DNA from: Tubiluchus corallicola
Lineage: Eukaryota; Priapulida; Priapulimorpha; Priapulimorphida; Tubiluchidae
Length of the DNA stretch: 64,000 nt
Direction: 5' to 3'
Assembly (NCBI GenBank): GCA_030141605.1
Contig: JAQGDQ010000393.1
Span: forward strand, 154,148-218,147
Shown here: piece by piece, positions 48,221 to 60,800 of the stretch
Layout: the number at the start of each line of letters is the position of its first letter
How positions within the stretch are numbered: the first letter of the stretch is position 1
Notes under the pieces: generated by a model
The model's input: only the letters and a program-made list of their open reading frames with translations
What the model was told of the DNA's origin: nothing
Databases searched by the model: none
Position numbers and translations under genes: made by a program

Positions 48221-48352
48221 ACATCGCGCACACACATATATATATATATATGAGTGCATGAATGTGTATATATATTATGCTCACAGAATTGCATGCTTAT
48301 CTGAAAGTCAACAAACAATTAAGCTTTTTAAGGTAAAATCCTGTTGATAAAT
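47987..48352. repeat. Fold-back element, about 120-bp arms
   Basis: Left arm 47,987-48,109 and right arm 48,236-48,352 are inverted copies starting TTATCAACAGGATTTTACCT. They are nearly identical except that the left arm carries about 14 extra bases (AGTGCTGTATACAG). Both arms run into TATATA tracts next to the spacer. Confidence 0.85.
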
Positions 48353-51064
48353 ATATATATATATATATATATATACTTAGCCAGTTATTTAGCTTATAGG
48401 GTTCTGTTTTAGCTTGTTAAAATAATTATTCTGTTACCTTTTTGGGGTTAACTAACCGAGTTGGAAGTTTTTGCTATCGTCGTAACCGTTTTTCATGACT
48501 TTATTTTTCAGGAAGTTCTTGAAAAAACAAAATAGTAGTATTAATAATCTTTTGTTTAACATTTTGGATTGTTACTTTGATAATAATAACTGCAGTTGTA
48601 AAAAATTTCGTCGAGCACTTGCCGGGATAAGTGTTTATTATTGCTTGGTAGCTGGATGACGTCATATTTTGTTCCAAATGAGCGCCCAAGCGTAAAACAA
48701 TTGCGATTTTTAATTAGTTTTGCTAGTTACAGGAGACAAAAGTTTATCGTAATTTTACAGCTGATATTTGGAATGATATGAGGTTTTTCTCAAGCATTAA
48801 AGTTAATTTAACTTCCCAAGATCCTTGGCTTTTCTTTTAAGAAATAGATCGATCTGCAAACAGGTCCACAACTCTGCAAATTTGAAAAACATGTTGTTGA
48901 GCAGAGTTACAGTTGCCAGTATAACTCTGCAGATCCATGACCCAACTATAATAGTGTATAAATGTGGTCACAATGTGTGCATGGCTACAGTTGTAAAGCA
49001 GCACCAAACCCGATCAGTAGGTGGACAGGTGACTGCTCATAAATAAAATACCCATATGCATTTTTTCAAATTACCTCTTTGATTTCTTTTTCGTTGTAGG
49101 AATACTTTTTACAGATATGTTTTTTCTTAAAATTGCTACTTCGACGGAACACTTCTTAGACATCTAAACGTGGAAAAATAATTCCAAATTAAAAAGGGAT
49201 TTGGATAGTTATCGAAGAAACATGTACTGTTGAACAACCCTGTCTTATTTGACTATGGTCCAGATTTAGGCATTGCTTTTGGTATAATATCTATCCAGCA
49301 AATTTCATGACTCTAGTTTATATATGTATATATATGGAAATCGTTAAACCAATCTCACTTATAGATATTGGATGTGCCAGGTTGCCATAGAATACTACCA
49401 TCACATATAAAAAGATTTAGCCCTACACAACACCGTAAGAAGAACTGATTCTTCTTTATTGCTTGAACAACTCAAATAATGACTGTTGCATGAACTAGTT
49501 AAGAAATACAATTAGTCAGTTTTTGTGGGTCCTTACCCCGACTATATACGCTGCAAGTTCCTTGATTCTAACTTACACACTATAGAGATTTTCAAGCCGG
49601 CCTCGTTTCAGACAGTGGTTCTACTAATCACAGGACCGCCTGAGCAAACAAAAAGAAAACTCAAATTTGTGTTACGACACCAGTTACCCATGCAGAATCT
49701 TGTAAAATTAAAAAGTTGGGCACTTCGATAAATAAGAATATTTTAAGATTAACCTTATTATCTTCTACACTTCATGTAGTGATTTCTCTCAAGTTTGGTG
49801 CATTAGTACAACACACGCCTTTCACACATTTGTAGCTGATAACAAAAGCACACACACAGTTTGCTTTACCACAATCTAAATTTGGTGGTTGTACACTTTC
49901 AATTCATATTTTGCACAAAAAAATGAATTGCAAAGAAATGCATTCGACTTTGAACTTTAGTCTGAGAAGGTTTGGGGCCTAAAAACCAGATCCCAAATGT
50001 CTGAAGCTCATATTACCTAGGACCCAAATGTCAGTGGCAAAATTGTCTAGGGCCTAATATCAGTCACCCAAATGTCTGGTACCAAATATCATGTGCCCAA
50101 GTATTGGTCTCTAGATCTCTAGGCTCAAATTATCTGAGTGTCCTAGAATTAGTGTGTGAAGTGTTGTGGTTTTTCACTTAATACACTCATATCTTGGATT
50201 GCCGTAGAAAACCGGGGGGGGGGGGGGGAGGAGGGGGGACGTCGGTTCAAATTTTCAAATTGTCCGTATTTTCCAATATTAAGCTGATACAGTAGGCATG
50301 GTAATGTAGAGAGAATCAATCACCTACTTGTCGCAAAAACATATAGTTAGGGCCGCTTCTATGCAAAAGTATATAAAAAACTGTCAACATTTGAGTGAAA
50401 TAACTCAACATAATTGATTCTATATTTTTATACATAGAGATATACACAGAGTTACACTGATATATGTGATATAAACAAAGTGACGGCCCTCCAACAAGCG
50501 GTCACCTCGCGAAACAAAGGACTGTGTCTGTATTATGTGGGACTTTTAGCAGACCAGATTCTGTCCAAATTTTCCGATATCCGTAGAAGTGAGTTCCAGC
50601 AAACCGAGAGTACATAGCTAGAACAAATGAGACTATACCAAAGTGACAGCTTGTGGATCAGCTTTAAAAATTCGGTGATAAGGATGCTGCCAGGTGTTTT
50701 GCTACAATTAATTGTCATAATTCTGAGCTACTCTGCCATTTCCAGGTTTTTAATATAATGATAACTGGCAGTTAATGCACAGACTGCATTCGAAGACCAT
50801 AGTTCAGACTCCATTTTGAAGTTATTTCTTCCTCACTTTCATAACTAAAATTCTAATATCCATATTTCTGATAGTTTCTGCGTTTATAAAGAAGTTAACT
50901 AAGAGAGCTTTTTTTAGTTCAATTAACATACTTTTTAGATGGGACAACGCTCTAACAAAGCAAGCAATCTTTACACATGTCATATTAATTTTGTCGAGCT
51001 ATTGTTATAGGTCGTGTGGTGGCACCAGTTCATCTTTATCTATGAATTTCTGTTTTTTGTTTAG
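48353..51064. other. 5' flank of GULP1, low-complexity tracts
   Basis: Holds a TA microsatellite (48,350-48,375), a pure G run (about 50,214-50,228) followed by GGAGGAGGGGGG, and no supported exon. An upstream 5'UTR exon and promoter of GULP1 may be here but cannot be placed. Confidence 0.4.
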
Positions 51065-54000
51065 GACTCGGATATCAAATTTCTGCAATGAATGTTGCAG
51101 CTTTGTGGAGAAAAGACACTCAAAGTCCCCCAACACAAGGAGCAACCAGAAACAGTGAGTTTCAGTATTAATATTTTTATTTTCGTAAATACCAGCATGT
51201 TTTGTTGTTTATGATTTACCTACTATATCGTTTAGAGTCCAAAGTTCAATTTTAATGATAATCTTTCATTAAACAGGTCTAGTAACTGTGTAGTTTTTCT
51301 AGTTTTAAGAATGCTCATTAATTATTTGCAACACTGACTTAACTCTTATAACGAATATAATTTAATGAAGATGTAATTTAATACTAGTTCTATGTCTAAC
51401 CAAAAAAGTTTTCCTACACCATGCTTAGAATTTTTAATCTCTTGAATCATCGCATACTTAACGCTATTCTTATTACATTTAAGCAACTGGACATTTGCTG
51501 TTTTTTAAGGTGAGTGTGTTAATGACCGTATGGTCGTACACTCACCTCACACTACTCAAATCATTTTATTTATTGTTTATTAATGTGTACAATATTATAT
51601 TTTGATGTGTGAAAATAAATTCATAAGGAAAATACTATGCAATAAATGTGATTTGGTTGTATATATGTCAAATTCGTCCAATGACGAATACTGTAGTGCA
51701 ACTGCATTTTCCCATTATTTCATATTTGCAATAGGACTAACGGTTAATTAAATTTTTACAATATCTTTTTAATTCTTTTTAATGAACCTTATTAATTGTC
51801 AAATTCTGCTATCATTTTAATGAATATAATAAAAACTGATGCATTTGCAAAACTATTGTCAATCTTGCCCTTTGTTATTTTCCTTGCTGAGTCGTTTGTG
51901 AATTTGTTACCTGCTCTTAACTAAGTTTGATATTTGCCAGCTTTTTGTTTCTTGCCTGCGTGCCAGGGCTATTCAAGCGAAAACAAAAAGACCATAAACT
52001 GAACAGTTACTGTACATTGTTAGTTTTATTTTGCGTAATCATGTTTTATTGGAGGCGGCAAGGTAATCGGTTTTAAAGCAAAACTAATAATTTTGCAATA
52101 AATATTTGAAGGGTGTTTATTGATCAGCTAGCGTTTGGAATTTCTTTTAACTGCGTGTCCATGCAGATACTCACTTGAGCAGTATAGACTGTATAATAAA
52201 AATATATGCTGGTAAAATTAATAATTAAATTTTATTGAATAAAGGCAGGATATTTTGCCAATGCTTAAATTAATGCCTAGAAAATTATAAGCAGCTGCTG
52301 GTAGTTTGAATGTTACACATCAAAATGCATAACAGTAGATCAGCATTGATAATAATTTAATGAGATACATTATATAAATTATGTAATTGTAGTGCATATA
52401 ATTACAATAACTTAGCTTGTCATTGTCACATTTCAACTCCACAGAACAGTCAATTTAATAGGCAATAATTATAACAAAGTATGCCAATGTAAAACTTATC
52501 GGAATAGAAATACATGTATTAATTAGATAGCTGCCATTTATTCTAAAACCTAGATACATGCCATAGAGACTAGTCAAATCAAGTTTTTGGGCATTATCCT
52601 CCACGAAAATCTTGATTGGAATTTTCATGTAAATATGATCAGACTTAAAATAGCTAAAAATATAGGTATAATAACATACATTCCAAACTCCCTAACTCAA
52701 TTTCACTAAATAACCTTATATAACACATTAGTCTTACCATACCTTTCCTACATAAATATACTTTGACGTAATACTGCATGACCAACTTAAATCCTCTTCA
52801 CAGCTTGCAACGTAAATTCATATGCACCCTGTACAGACTCTCCAAATTCAGTTCAGTTACTAAATCATGCAATAGTGAGTGTAGAATACTAATAATTGGT
52901 GATCTGGTTTCCTATAACACAGCCATTTTTGTTTATAAGACTAACAATGGCATATTCCCTACATATTTCAAGAATCCTGTAATTAAGAATGTCAAATCAC
53001 ATAATACTCGCTATAATGATTACCAACTCAGTTTCTGCAGAACCAGTATTGCAAAACATTTCATTAGCCATAGTGGACCTAAATTAGTCTCGATAACTAC
53101 CTATTGTTCCTGTGTGACACAGCAGTCATAACGTTCTGTTCTTTTTGAGTAGAATCCAGAGTGCTTCGTCATCTCATGAGCCGAATCTCCACAAGCCACT
53201 CTTCCTACCCTTTTGAACATTCTTTTATTCATCACTTCTATCCTTACTTTGCACAATTCTTTTTTAAAATTGCCTAAAAACCTTCGTTTTTTTGTTCTTT
53301 TTTTCTCATTATTTGGACGTGTTTATCATGGTGCAAGCACCTAACAAGTTTTACTTCTGGTTCTTGCCATTTATTATATGCACGCTGTCATATAATCATT
53401 ATTATTAATATCTTTTTTTTCCCAGTGTTTCTTGATATTGTATTTGTATTTACACTTCCAAATAAACTTATTATTATTAAAAAAATTAAATGTCTTTGTT
53501 CTTTCATTAATACAACAAAATTTGGAAAAACTGGCACAATTTGTAAAATCAAAGATGCCGATAATGAAATAAACGAACATAATGGATGTAGATTAGACTC
53601 ATTAATTTTAGTTCTACATCAATTGTTGTTTAGTCCCCATTCCTATAGTACCTTACAGACTAATTGTTTTCATACGAGAGTATGAAGAGAGACATTATCT
53701 CTATTTTGGCATTACTGTTGTTTAGTCCCCATTCCTATAGTACCTTACAGACTAATTGTATTCATACGAGGGTATGGAGAGAGACATTATCTCTATTTTA
53801 GCATTACTAACAGAGAGTAAAACATGCATTCATAGCACACTAGATAGGTAAACTACTCCAGTAGACGTGTCTGATAACGTCTTCATGACCGCTTTGTGGC
53901 ATACAACATGTAGTGAACTTTCACTAGTTAAGTATGAAAAATGGGACACATTCTTAAACTGCTTTTGTTAAATAGGTCATGGTATTTCTGTTTCGTGTTT

Positions 54001-57000
54001 AATGTTATAGTACATGCTTTCATTAAGTGTTCAGCTGTATGCGACAATTTCGTTGTTATAAATGAAATTAATTGTTATAATATTATGTACATAATATATA
54101 ATTCTTTGATGTTAGCCAACCTATGTGCGTGATTAAGTTGGACAAGTTTAACTACATATGGTGACTCCTACTGGCTTCTAAGAGATAATTTTTCTGTCTT
54201 AATATATCAGTTGTCCTAAAAATGCATCCACGTTTACACTACGGTAATTATCTTACAAAGTAGAAGTTTCACAGTGTGGCAATACAATGCATTGTGGCAA
54301 AAGTTACAAATTTATAACTTTAGTGTTTTTAACTTATGGCCTAAGCTTTGTTGCATTTTAAAAAATCAGATGCTAGAATAATGTCAGCTTATTATCAACA
54401 AACAGCCATGTTGACAGATAAAGCACTCAATACCAGGCAGTAAAACAATAAAGAAATCAACCAGTTTACATCCTGGTTTTCATCACTGAAAGTAAATAAA
54501 GCACTTTTAAGGATCGTTGTCAAAAGTGGGGCTCAAGGTTTTTTTTTACGTGTATGGCCCATGGAGAATTTTGATACACAATTTCCCATATTCAATGTTT
54601 TTCCATTAAAAATCAGTCTCGTCAAAACACAACACACCCCACAACCCAACCCACAAAACCCCTGGGCAGGAGTCTCCTAGTCTTGTAAGAACATCAAGGC
54701 ATCCATGAACCACGCATTTGACACATACAGGGTCTTCAGTTCCTGCACCTGATTTGGCACTTCTGTCTATTTTTCGAAGTTCATTCTGGAAATTCGTTCT
54801 AAAGGTGTTCAGCCTCCTGTTTAGATCTTCTACCATGGCAGAAGTGAAAAACTCACGATATTTCTTCATGTATGCAGCGGCTTTCTTGTCTCGATTACTG
54901 TAAATCGGGCAACTTAATTTTCCACAGGGCTGGCCAGGTCTTGTACACATTTATCACTTCAATAAGAACCTTCTTTTCTTCCTCTTTCTTCCCAGACATG
55001 GTGATCCTCACACCTCGTCGGTCGCGTACGAAATGAAATTTTGTTCAAAATTTTGACGGGAGCCCAAACACGTATCGAAATATTGACATCAAGAAATATC
55101 AAAGCTGGTTTGATATCAAAATCAATGCTTTTTTTGACGTAAAAACGACCCCATACACGGTCAAAATTTCATATCAAAATTTTGATTCAAAATTTCATGT
55201 CAAAATTTTGATACAAAATTTAGATTGATTAGATTTTTTTGAACGTGTATGGAGCCGAGCCCCTTTTATTCTCTGGGTTACAGTGTTTGGAATTCCTTTC
55301 AAAAGAAAGTGTATGCCGGTTGTACAGAACCGTTTGAGGAAGAGAAACTAAAGGCAAAAGTTGTTGAATGCTGACACCAAATACCCCTTAAAAAAGTGAG
55401 AAACTACGTTGGAAAAACATTTTCGTCTAGATTGCATTTAAAATGGTGGTCAATAGAGTACTTGGTGTAAATTTTAATAATGATAACATATTAGTTTTCA
55501 AAAAAGTCCATTATTTTCTTTTATAATATCATAATCAAAACTTTGGTGCACTTTTTGTGATTTTTTTGTAAAACAAAGCTTAGAAAACAAGCCAGCATTT
55601 GCATTTGTTATCTCTCATTTTGAACCATCTCATCAGCAAAGAGTCAATTAACACAGATTAGTTGGATTAGTGTTATGGATTATCTGATTGCTAAACGCAA
55701 GTTACTGCACACAGACATAATGTCTGACCCAGTTTGCCATTTATGTGTAATGATGGGCAGTTTGAATTAGCCTTAAGCTAGGACAGAACACTATCTTTTC
55801 GGTGTTGGTATCCATAATAGTAGAGGTTTGTTTAGAGATTCCAAGAAAAAATGTATGTGGTAAACAATGCTTGGTAAACAATCTAGATATCATTGTTGCT
55901 GGCTGTAGTCATTTAAAAAACTAATGGTGAATACATAACGATTGTTTCTGGCTGAATTTCATATTAATTGTTTTTGGTTAAGAAGGTGAAACACTTATTG
56001 TTATCTAGTGTTTCAAAAAAAGAACTATTGATGATTGAGTCACTGTGCATCTTTTATGGGATGCAGTATGCAGGTCTGATAAATAAAATCTGTTTGGGAC
56101 TATTCACCAAAATCAAAAGCCACTACCCCAGTTCTTCACACCCTTCGTCTCACTGCCATCTCCCCCCGTTCGTTGAAATAGTCATTCTTATTCTTCAACA
56201 CAGCCAAGTTCATTACAGTACTTGTAATAGTTGTATTATAATAATGAATGCGCCTAATTTGACACCCCTTGTGCAATTAATGGAATCGACCATAAACGCC
56301 CTCTAGCGATGGTAATGCTCGGATGCTAGCAGTCGGAGAGTGGTGGTGGGTAAACCCGGATATTTCTCTTCACGATTTCTGGATATATTTGCTTTTGTGG
56401 CTTGCACCGCTGCCTTGATGTAAACACGTCTTCGCCTAGCCAGTTTTTAGCTCGTTAAAAGTATGTTTTTCTTCTTTTCGGACATTCCGACATTGATAGT
56501 TAAACGCTAGGTAGTTCTGGAGCGTCTTAATTAAACGTGCATTTTTCGAATTCGATGTTTTTTTCTGGAGATGCGTCAGAATAAATTGTATCGTAATATT
56601 AGTAGTGAAGGTGCAAAAAACGGTAATTAAGTGTACCACAATAATTATACCATTTTTTTATAACTTGCTGTATTAATTTTGATGCTGATTTTTTATAGTT
56701 ATGAAATTCGAAAAGTTAAATTTATTGTGATATACCATCAAAACAGCCATAGTGTGTTCTTACAAGCTAGCTTGATATGGATAGAGCTTAGAAGTTCAAG
56801 GCGGAGTGAGATATTATGGAATGGGCACTTCAAAGTCTGATAATAGAGATCGGTTATCAATTATTTCTTATGATTTTTCTTTTCCAATTTTTTAAGTACC
56901 CTGGACGCGTGCCTTATCACAAATAATAGTAATTTTTCCGTGTTCAATTACAATATGTAAACTTGTTGTTAAAACTGCATAGTAAGTATCTGTTGTTATT

Positions 57001-57585
57001 TTATTAGTGGTTACAGTTTTGTAGCTTTGCAACTTCTTGGTAGACGAAAGGAAAATGTGTGAAAAAACAAAAATGTAGGATGTATAGACTATCTTTTTTA
57101 CGAATTTCTTTTGCCTCATAAAACTGTTTAATTTTTGCTATATCAATTACTATAACTGCATAATATTATGTAAACGCACGATGTACCTGTTTGGAACGTG
57201 CGCTACTGCTACTAATAAAGTACTATGGAACAGGACGTTAATGGTAATACGTTTGTGCATTATCCATGGTAATTAACTGTATTCCTTACGCGTGTCACGT
57301 TTTAAACGACACTGTTACTTTTTAGAAACTTCAGAACCGGATTTGTTTGACACATTTTTTGAGTCCTTGAAAAACTGCAGCTCAGTGACGCGACAGATTT
57401 TTAAACTGTCACTATCTTAGATAAGTGAAGAAAATTCCACCTAGTCAGCAAAATTCTTGCTTGTTCAGTAATTATTAACAAATGCATGTTGACGTAATTT
57501 ACGTAATGACGTAAGCTGTTCTTTAAATTTCAAGTTTAGCTTTCACCTGTAACCAAAAAAAACTGTCACCAAGGAATTACATGCT

Positions 57586-57658
<73 letters not shown>

Positions 57659-57704
57659 ACTACTGCTACTACTGCTGCTACTACTGCTGCTACTACTGCT
57701 ACTG

Positions 57705-57742
<38 letters not shown>

Positions 57743-57785
57743 ACTACTACTGCTACTGCTGCTACTGCTACTGCTACTGCTACTG

Positions 57786-57854
<69 letters not shown>

Positions 57855-60800
57855 ACTACATTTACTACAAGTGAGATGATCCTATTTAGACATGTGCATT
57901 GACTTCGAGTGGTCCCCCTTTTGGCCCAGAAAAAAATCCAGACGAAATCCAGATTCACCTTGAACCAACTCTTGAAAGCCAATGAGTGACACTGACTAAC
58001 ACCCCCAACAAAATCAGCCACTCTGGTAGTATGCGTTACCCAAGCTTTGATTGTCTAACTCATTTCAGTTTTCTGAAGTGTAATTGACCTTTGTATCTTT
58101 GGACAGTCCAGTCAAAGTCACCGCCTGCACCCATTTGTTTATGTTTTGTTGTCCAACTGTGTGCTGTACAGCTTTGGTAAACATTTGCGGTTTTTTTGTT
58201 CACTTTTTCAATTCTTCACTGACTGTGTGTACACGACAATGGCACTACTGATTACTGCTGGCAAATCTACATTAAAATCGAATTTAATGTTAATTTAAAA
58301 GGGTTAATTTAAAACGACAGGTTATTTGATATCAGTCTCGTACCAGTAGCCATTGCTTATTGCTTTAACTGCAAAATTGTCGAGCATTTTTCCCGATTTT
58401 TTTTTAAATGATAAAAGTGAGCTTTATACTTCTGAAAATACTAAAAATAGGTTGGCTAAGCTGTATTTGATTTTGATAAACGACACATTCCTGATTATGT
58501 ATTGCACAAATTAGGCATTTTTGTAGCAAAAAGTTGCTACAGGCTTTAGTGTTCAACTTACGAAAAGCATGGCTGAACGTCATCATATACCCTTTATGGG
58601 ATTTTGTCTGCACTTGAACAAGAGTCATATTGTAGTCAATGAAATATTTTTGTTGAAGTGTCCTAGTTATTCGTTATGAGTCTTTTGTACAACTTGGCAC
58701 GGAAATTTATAAAACGGTGTAAAATTAAATTTAATCCAGTGTGTCAAGCAGCACACTTGGATTACTGAATTTCAGTGCCTTGTGTTAAGCCACTATTATC
58801 GATTAACAATACATTTATTAATACTTAAGCTTTAAAGTAAAATACGTTTGTAATAGAATTCATTCATTGATCTGGTTGTGTTTGTACAGACAGATGAGGT
58901 GCTGGATTTATCAGTTTGTCTATCGATAAATTTTGGTGCAAAATTAATAAAAAAAAACAGTGAGCAAATTTATTTTATATCAACTAGTTAATATATTTAA
59001 ATAGCGTTATAGTTACATAGCAGCTTTGTTGCTTGTACAAGTATTTGTACTTTGCAGGTACAGGTGTAACTAGTTTAGTAGAAGAATTTTATTAAAAAAT
59101 GACCCAGGAAAAATCTCTTGGAGATTAATTATTCATTAATATTAATTCATTTTGATTACCCCTAAGTTAAATTCTTTTATTTTACATTGGTGTATTCAGC
59201 ACTTGATGGGAGATGTTGATAGTTGTTACAGGACGGGAACCTGCTCATTATCCAAGATGATCCTCCGTGATGAAATACCGAACTGGCAGAGGAGTCTTAG
59301 CTACCTACATCCTCCTTCAAAGAGACATTACCGTTTATAGATGATATTTTGCCCTCTCATAAACAATCCCAGAAGGGACTTATTAAGTTTTATTTTACGT
59401 GTTTAAATAACAGTAATCACATTATTCATTATTGTGCTGAGCATGCTCAGTATTGTTACAGTTCAGTTATGGGATACAACTTAGTGTCAATCACTAACCA
59501 ATATGGAATTGATTGTTCTTGTCTTGAGTTTGGATCAAAAGTACCGCATCTCATTACTGATAAAATGCTTAATATCACTGATAATTAGCTGGCAGTTATT
59601 ACATTTATAAAGGAAATTTTATGGAGTGTAGAAATCAAGTATTTTTATTTGTCTAGGAGGTCTGAACTATATGAAATTTTAAATTATTTGACCATTTGTT
59701 GAAACCAAATTGATAAAATAATTGATGCTATGGTTTTTTCCTTATTATTATTATTTTTTTTACTTTGCTCTAACAAATTAACAAACTTTTTTTTCTTTTA
59801 ACATGTACAACTTGAACTAATTTATTGTAATTCTAATCATTTGTTGTTTTCCTTACATGTTTATTGTACCGCAAACGAGTACGAATAAAATGGTATAAAT
59901 AAATAGCTGCAGGTGGAGAGAGTATGGCATGTCACACTGCCCAGAATTGGTTTTCTGGTCATCGCCAATTTGTTTACTAACCAGGCCTAGCTTTGTTTAA
60001 CTTTGGTTGCTACTCACATCCTTCGTGACCACTTTTTCATTTTTCATGACGAGCAAAACCTGTAATAATTACAGAAGTACATTAAGTGGTGTTGATGCGT
60101 AATTAGTTTTTGATTAGCGAGCAACAATAGTGGGTTGTTACTATTTGTAATGTTATTTTCTATTACGTGTGCAGATATGGAAAACATGATTAGAGTCAAT
60201 GACATTGTGACAGTATTCTGTCTTTAGCTGCCTGAGATACAATGATTAGTTAAGCATATCAGAGATAACCAAAGTCCGATTTCCTTCTATTTTAATATCA
60301 TATAGTTAATCCACTCCCTTCTATTTTAATATCATATAGTTAATCCACTCCCTTCTATTTTAATATCATATATTATATTATATGTTGTTTATTCATTTTA
60401 GTGACAAGAAAATGGGTTCATCCACCGGAGGTGTTACTCCGCGGTCATATCGTGTATCTTGTAAAGGTAATAGTGAATTAATGTTAATTAAAGGTGAAAT
60501 ACGGGCATAATAACAAATCATCAGAAAATGTGAAAATGTTATTAGGCTTCTAGATTCATTTTGATACTAGAATTTCATTACTACAACAGGAGTTTTTTTT
60601 ATAATGAATATTTCAGTTTTTAGTCATTAGTGTCATAAGCTGAATTAATGCATCCAACTTATTATGTAAGGTATTTATTATTTTTACATTTTTTACAATA
60701 ATAATATATATATTGTAATACTTATTATTATATATGGTAAATGGTTTATAATTGCTTTAATTGTACTGCTTAGTTGTTACCTCTAAATTTAACAACTGCC

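Noticed and set aside
48001-48347. Mirror-image ORFs on both strands
   Set aside because: Both come from the palindrome arms and encode nearly the same peptide for that reason alone.
57566-58021. Polyserine ORF (-) and polyalanine/threonine ORF (+)
   Set aside because: Produced by the CTG/CTA array; the region is intronic in GULP1 and the flanks have no coding character.
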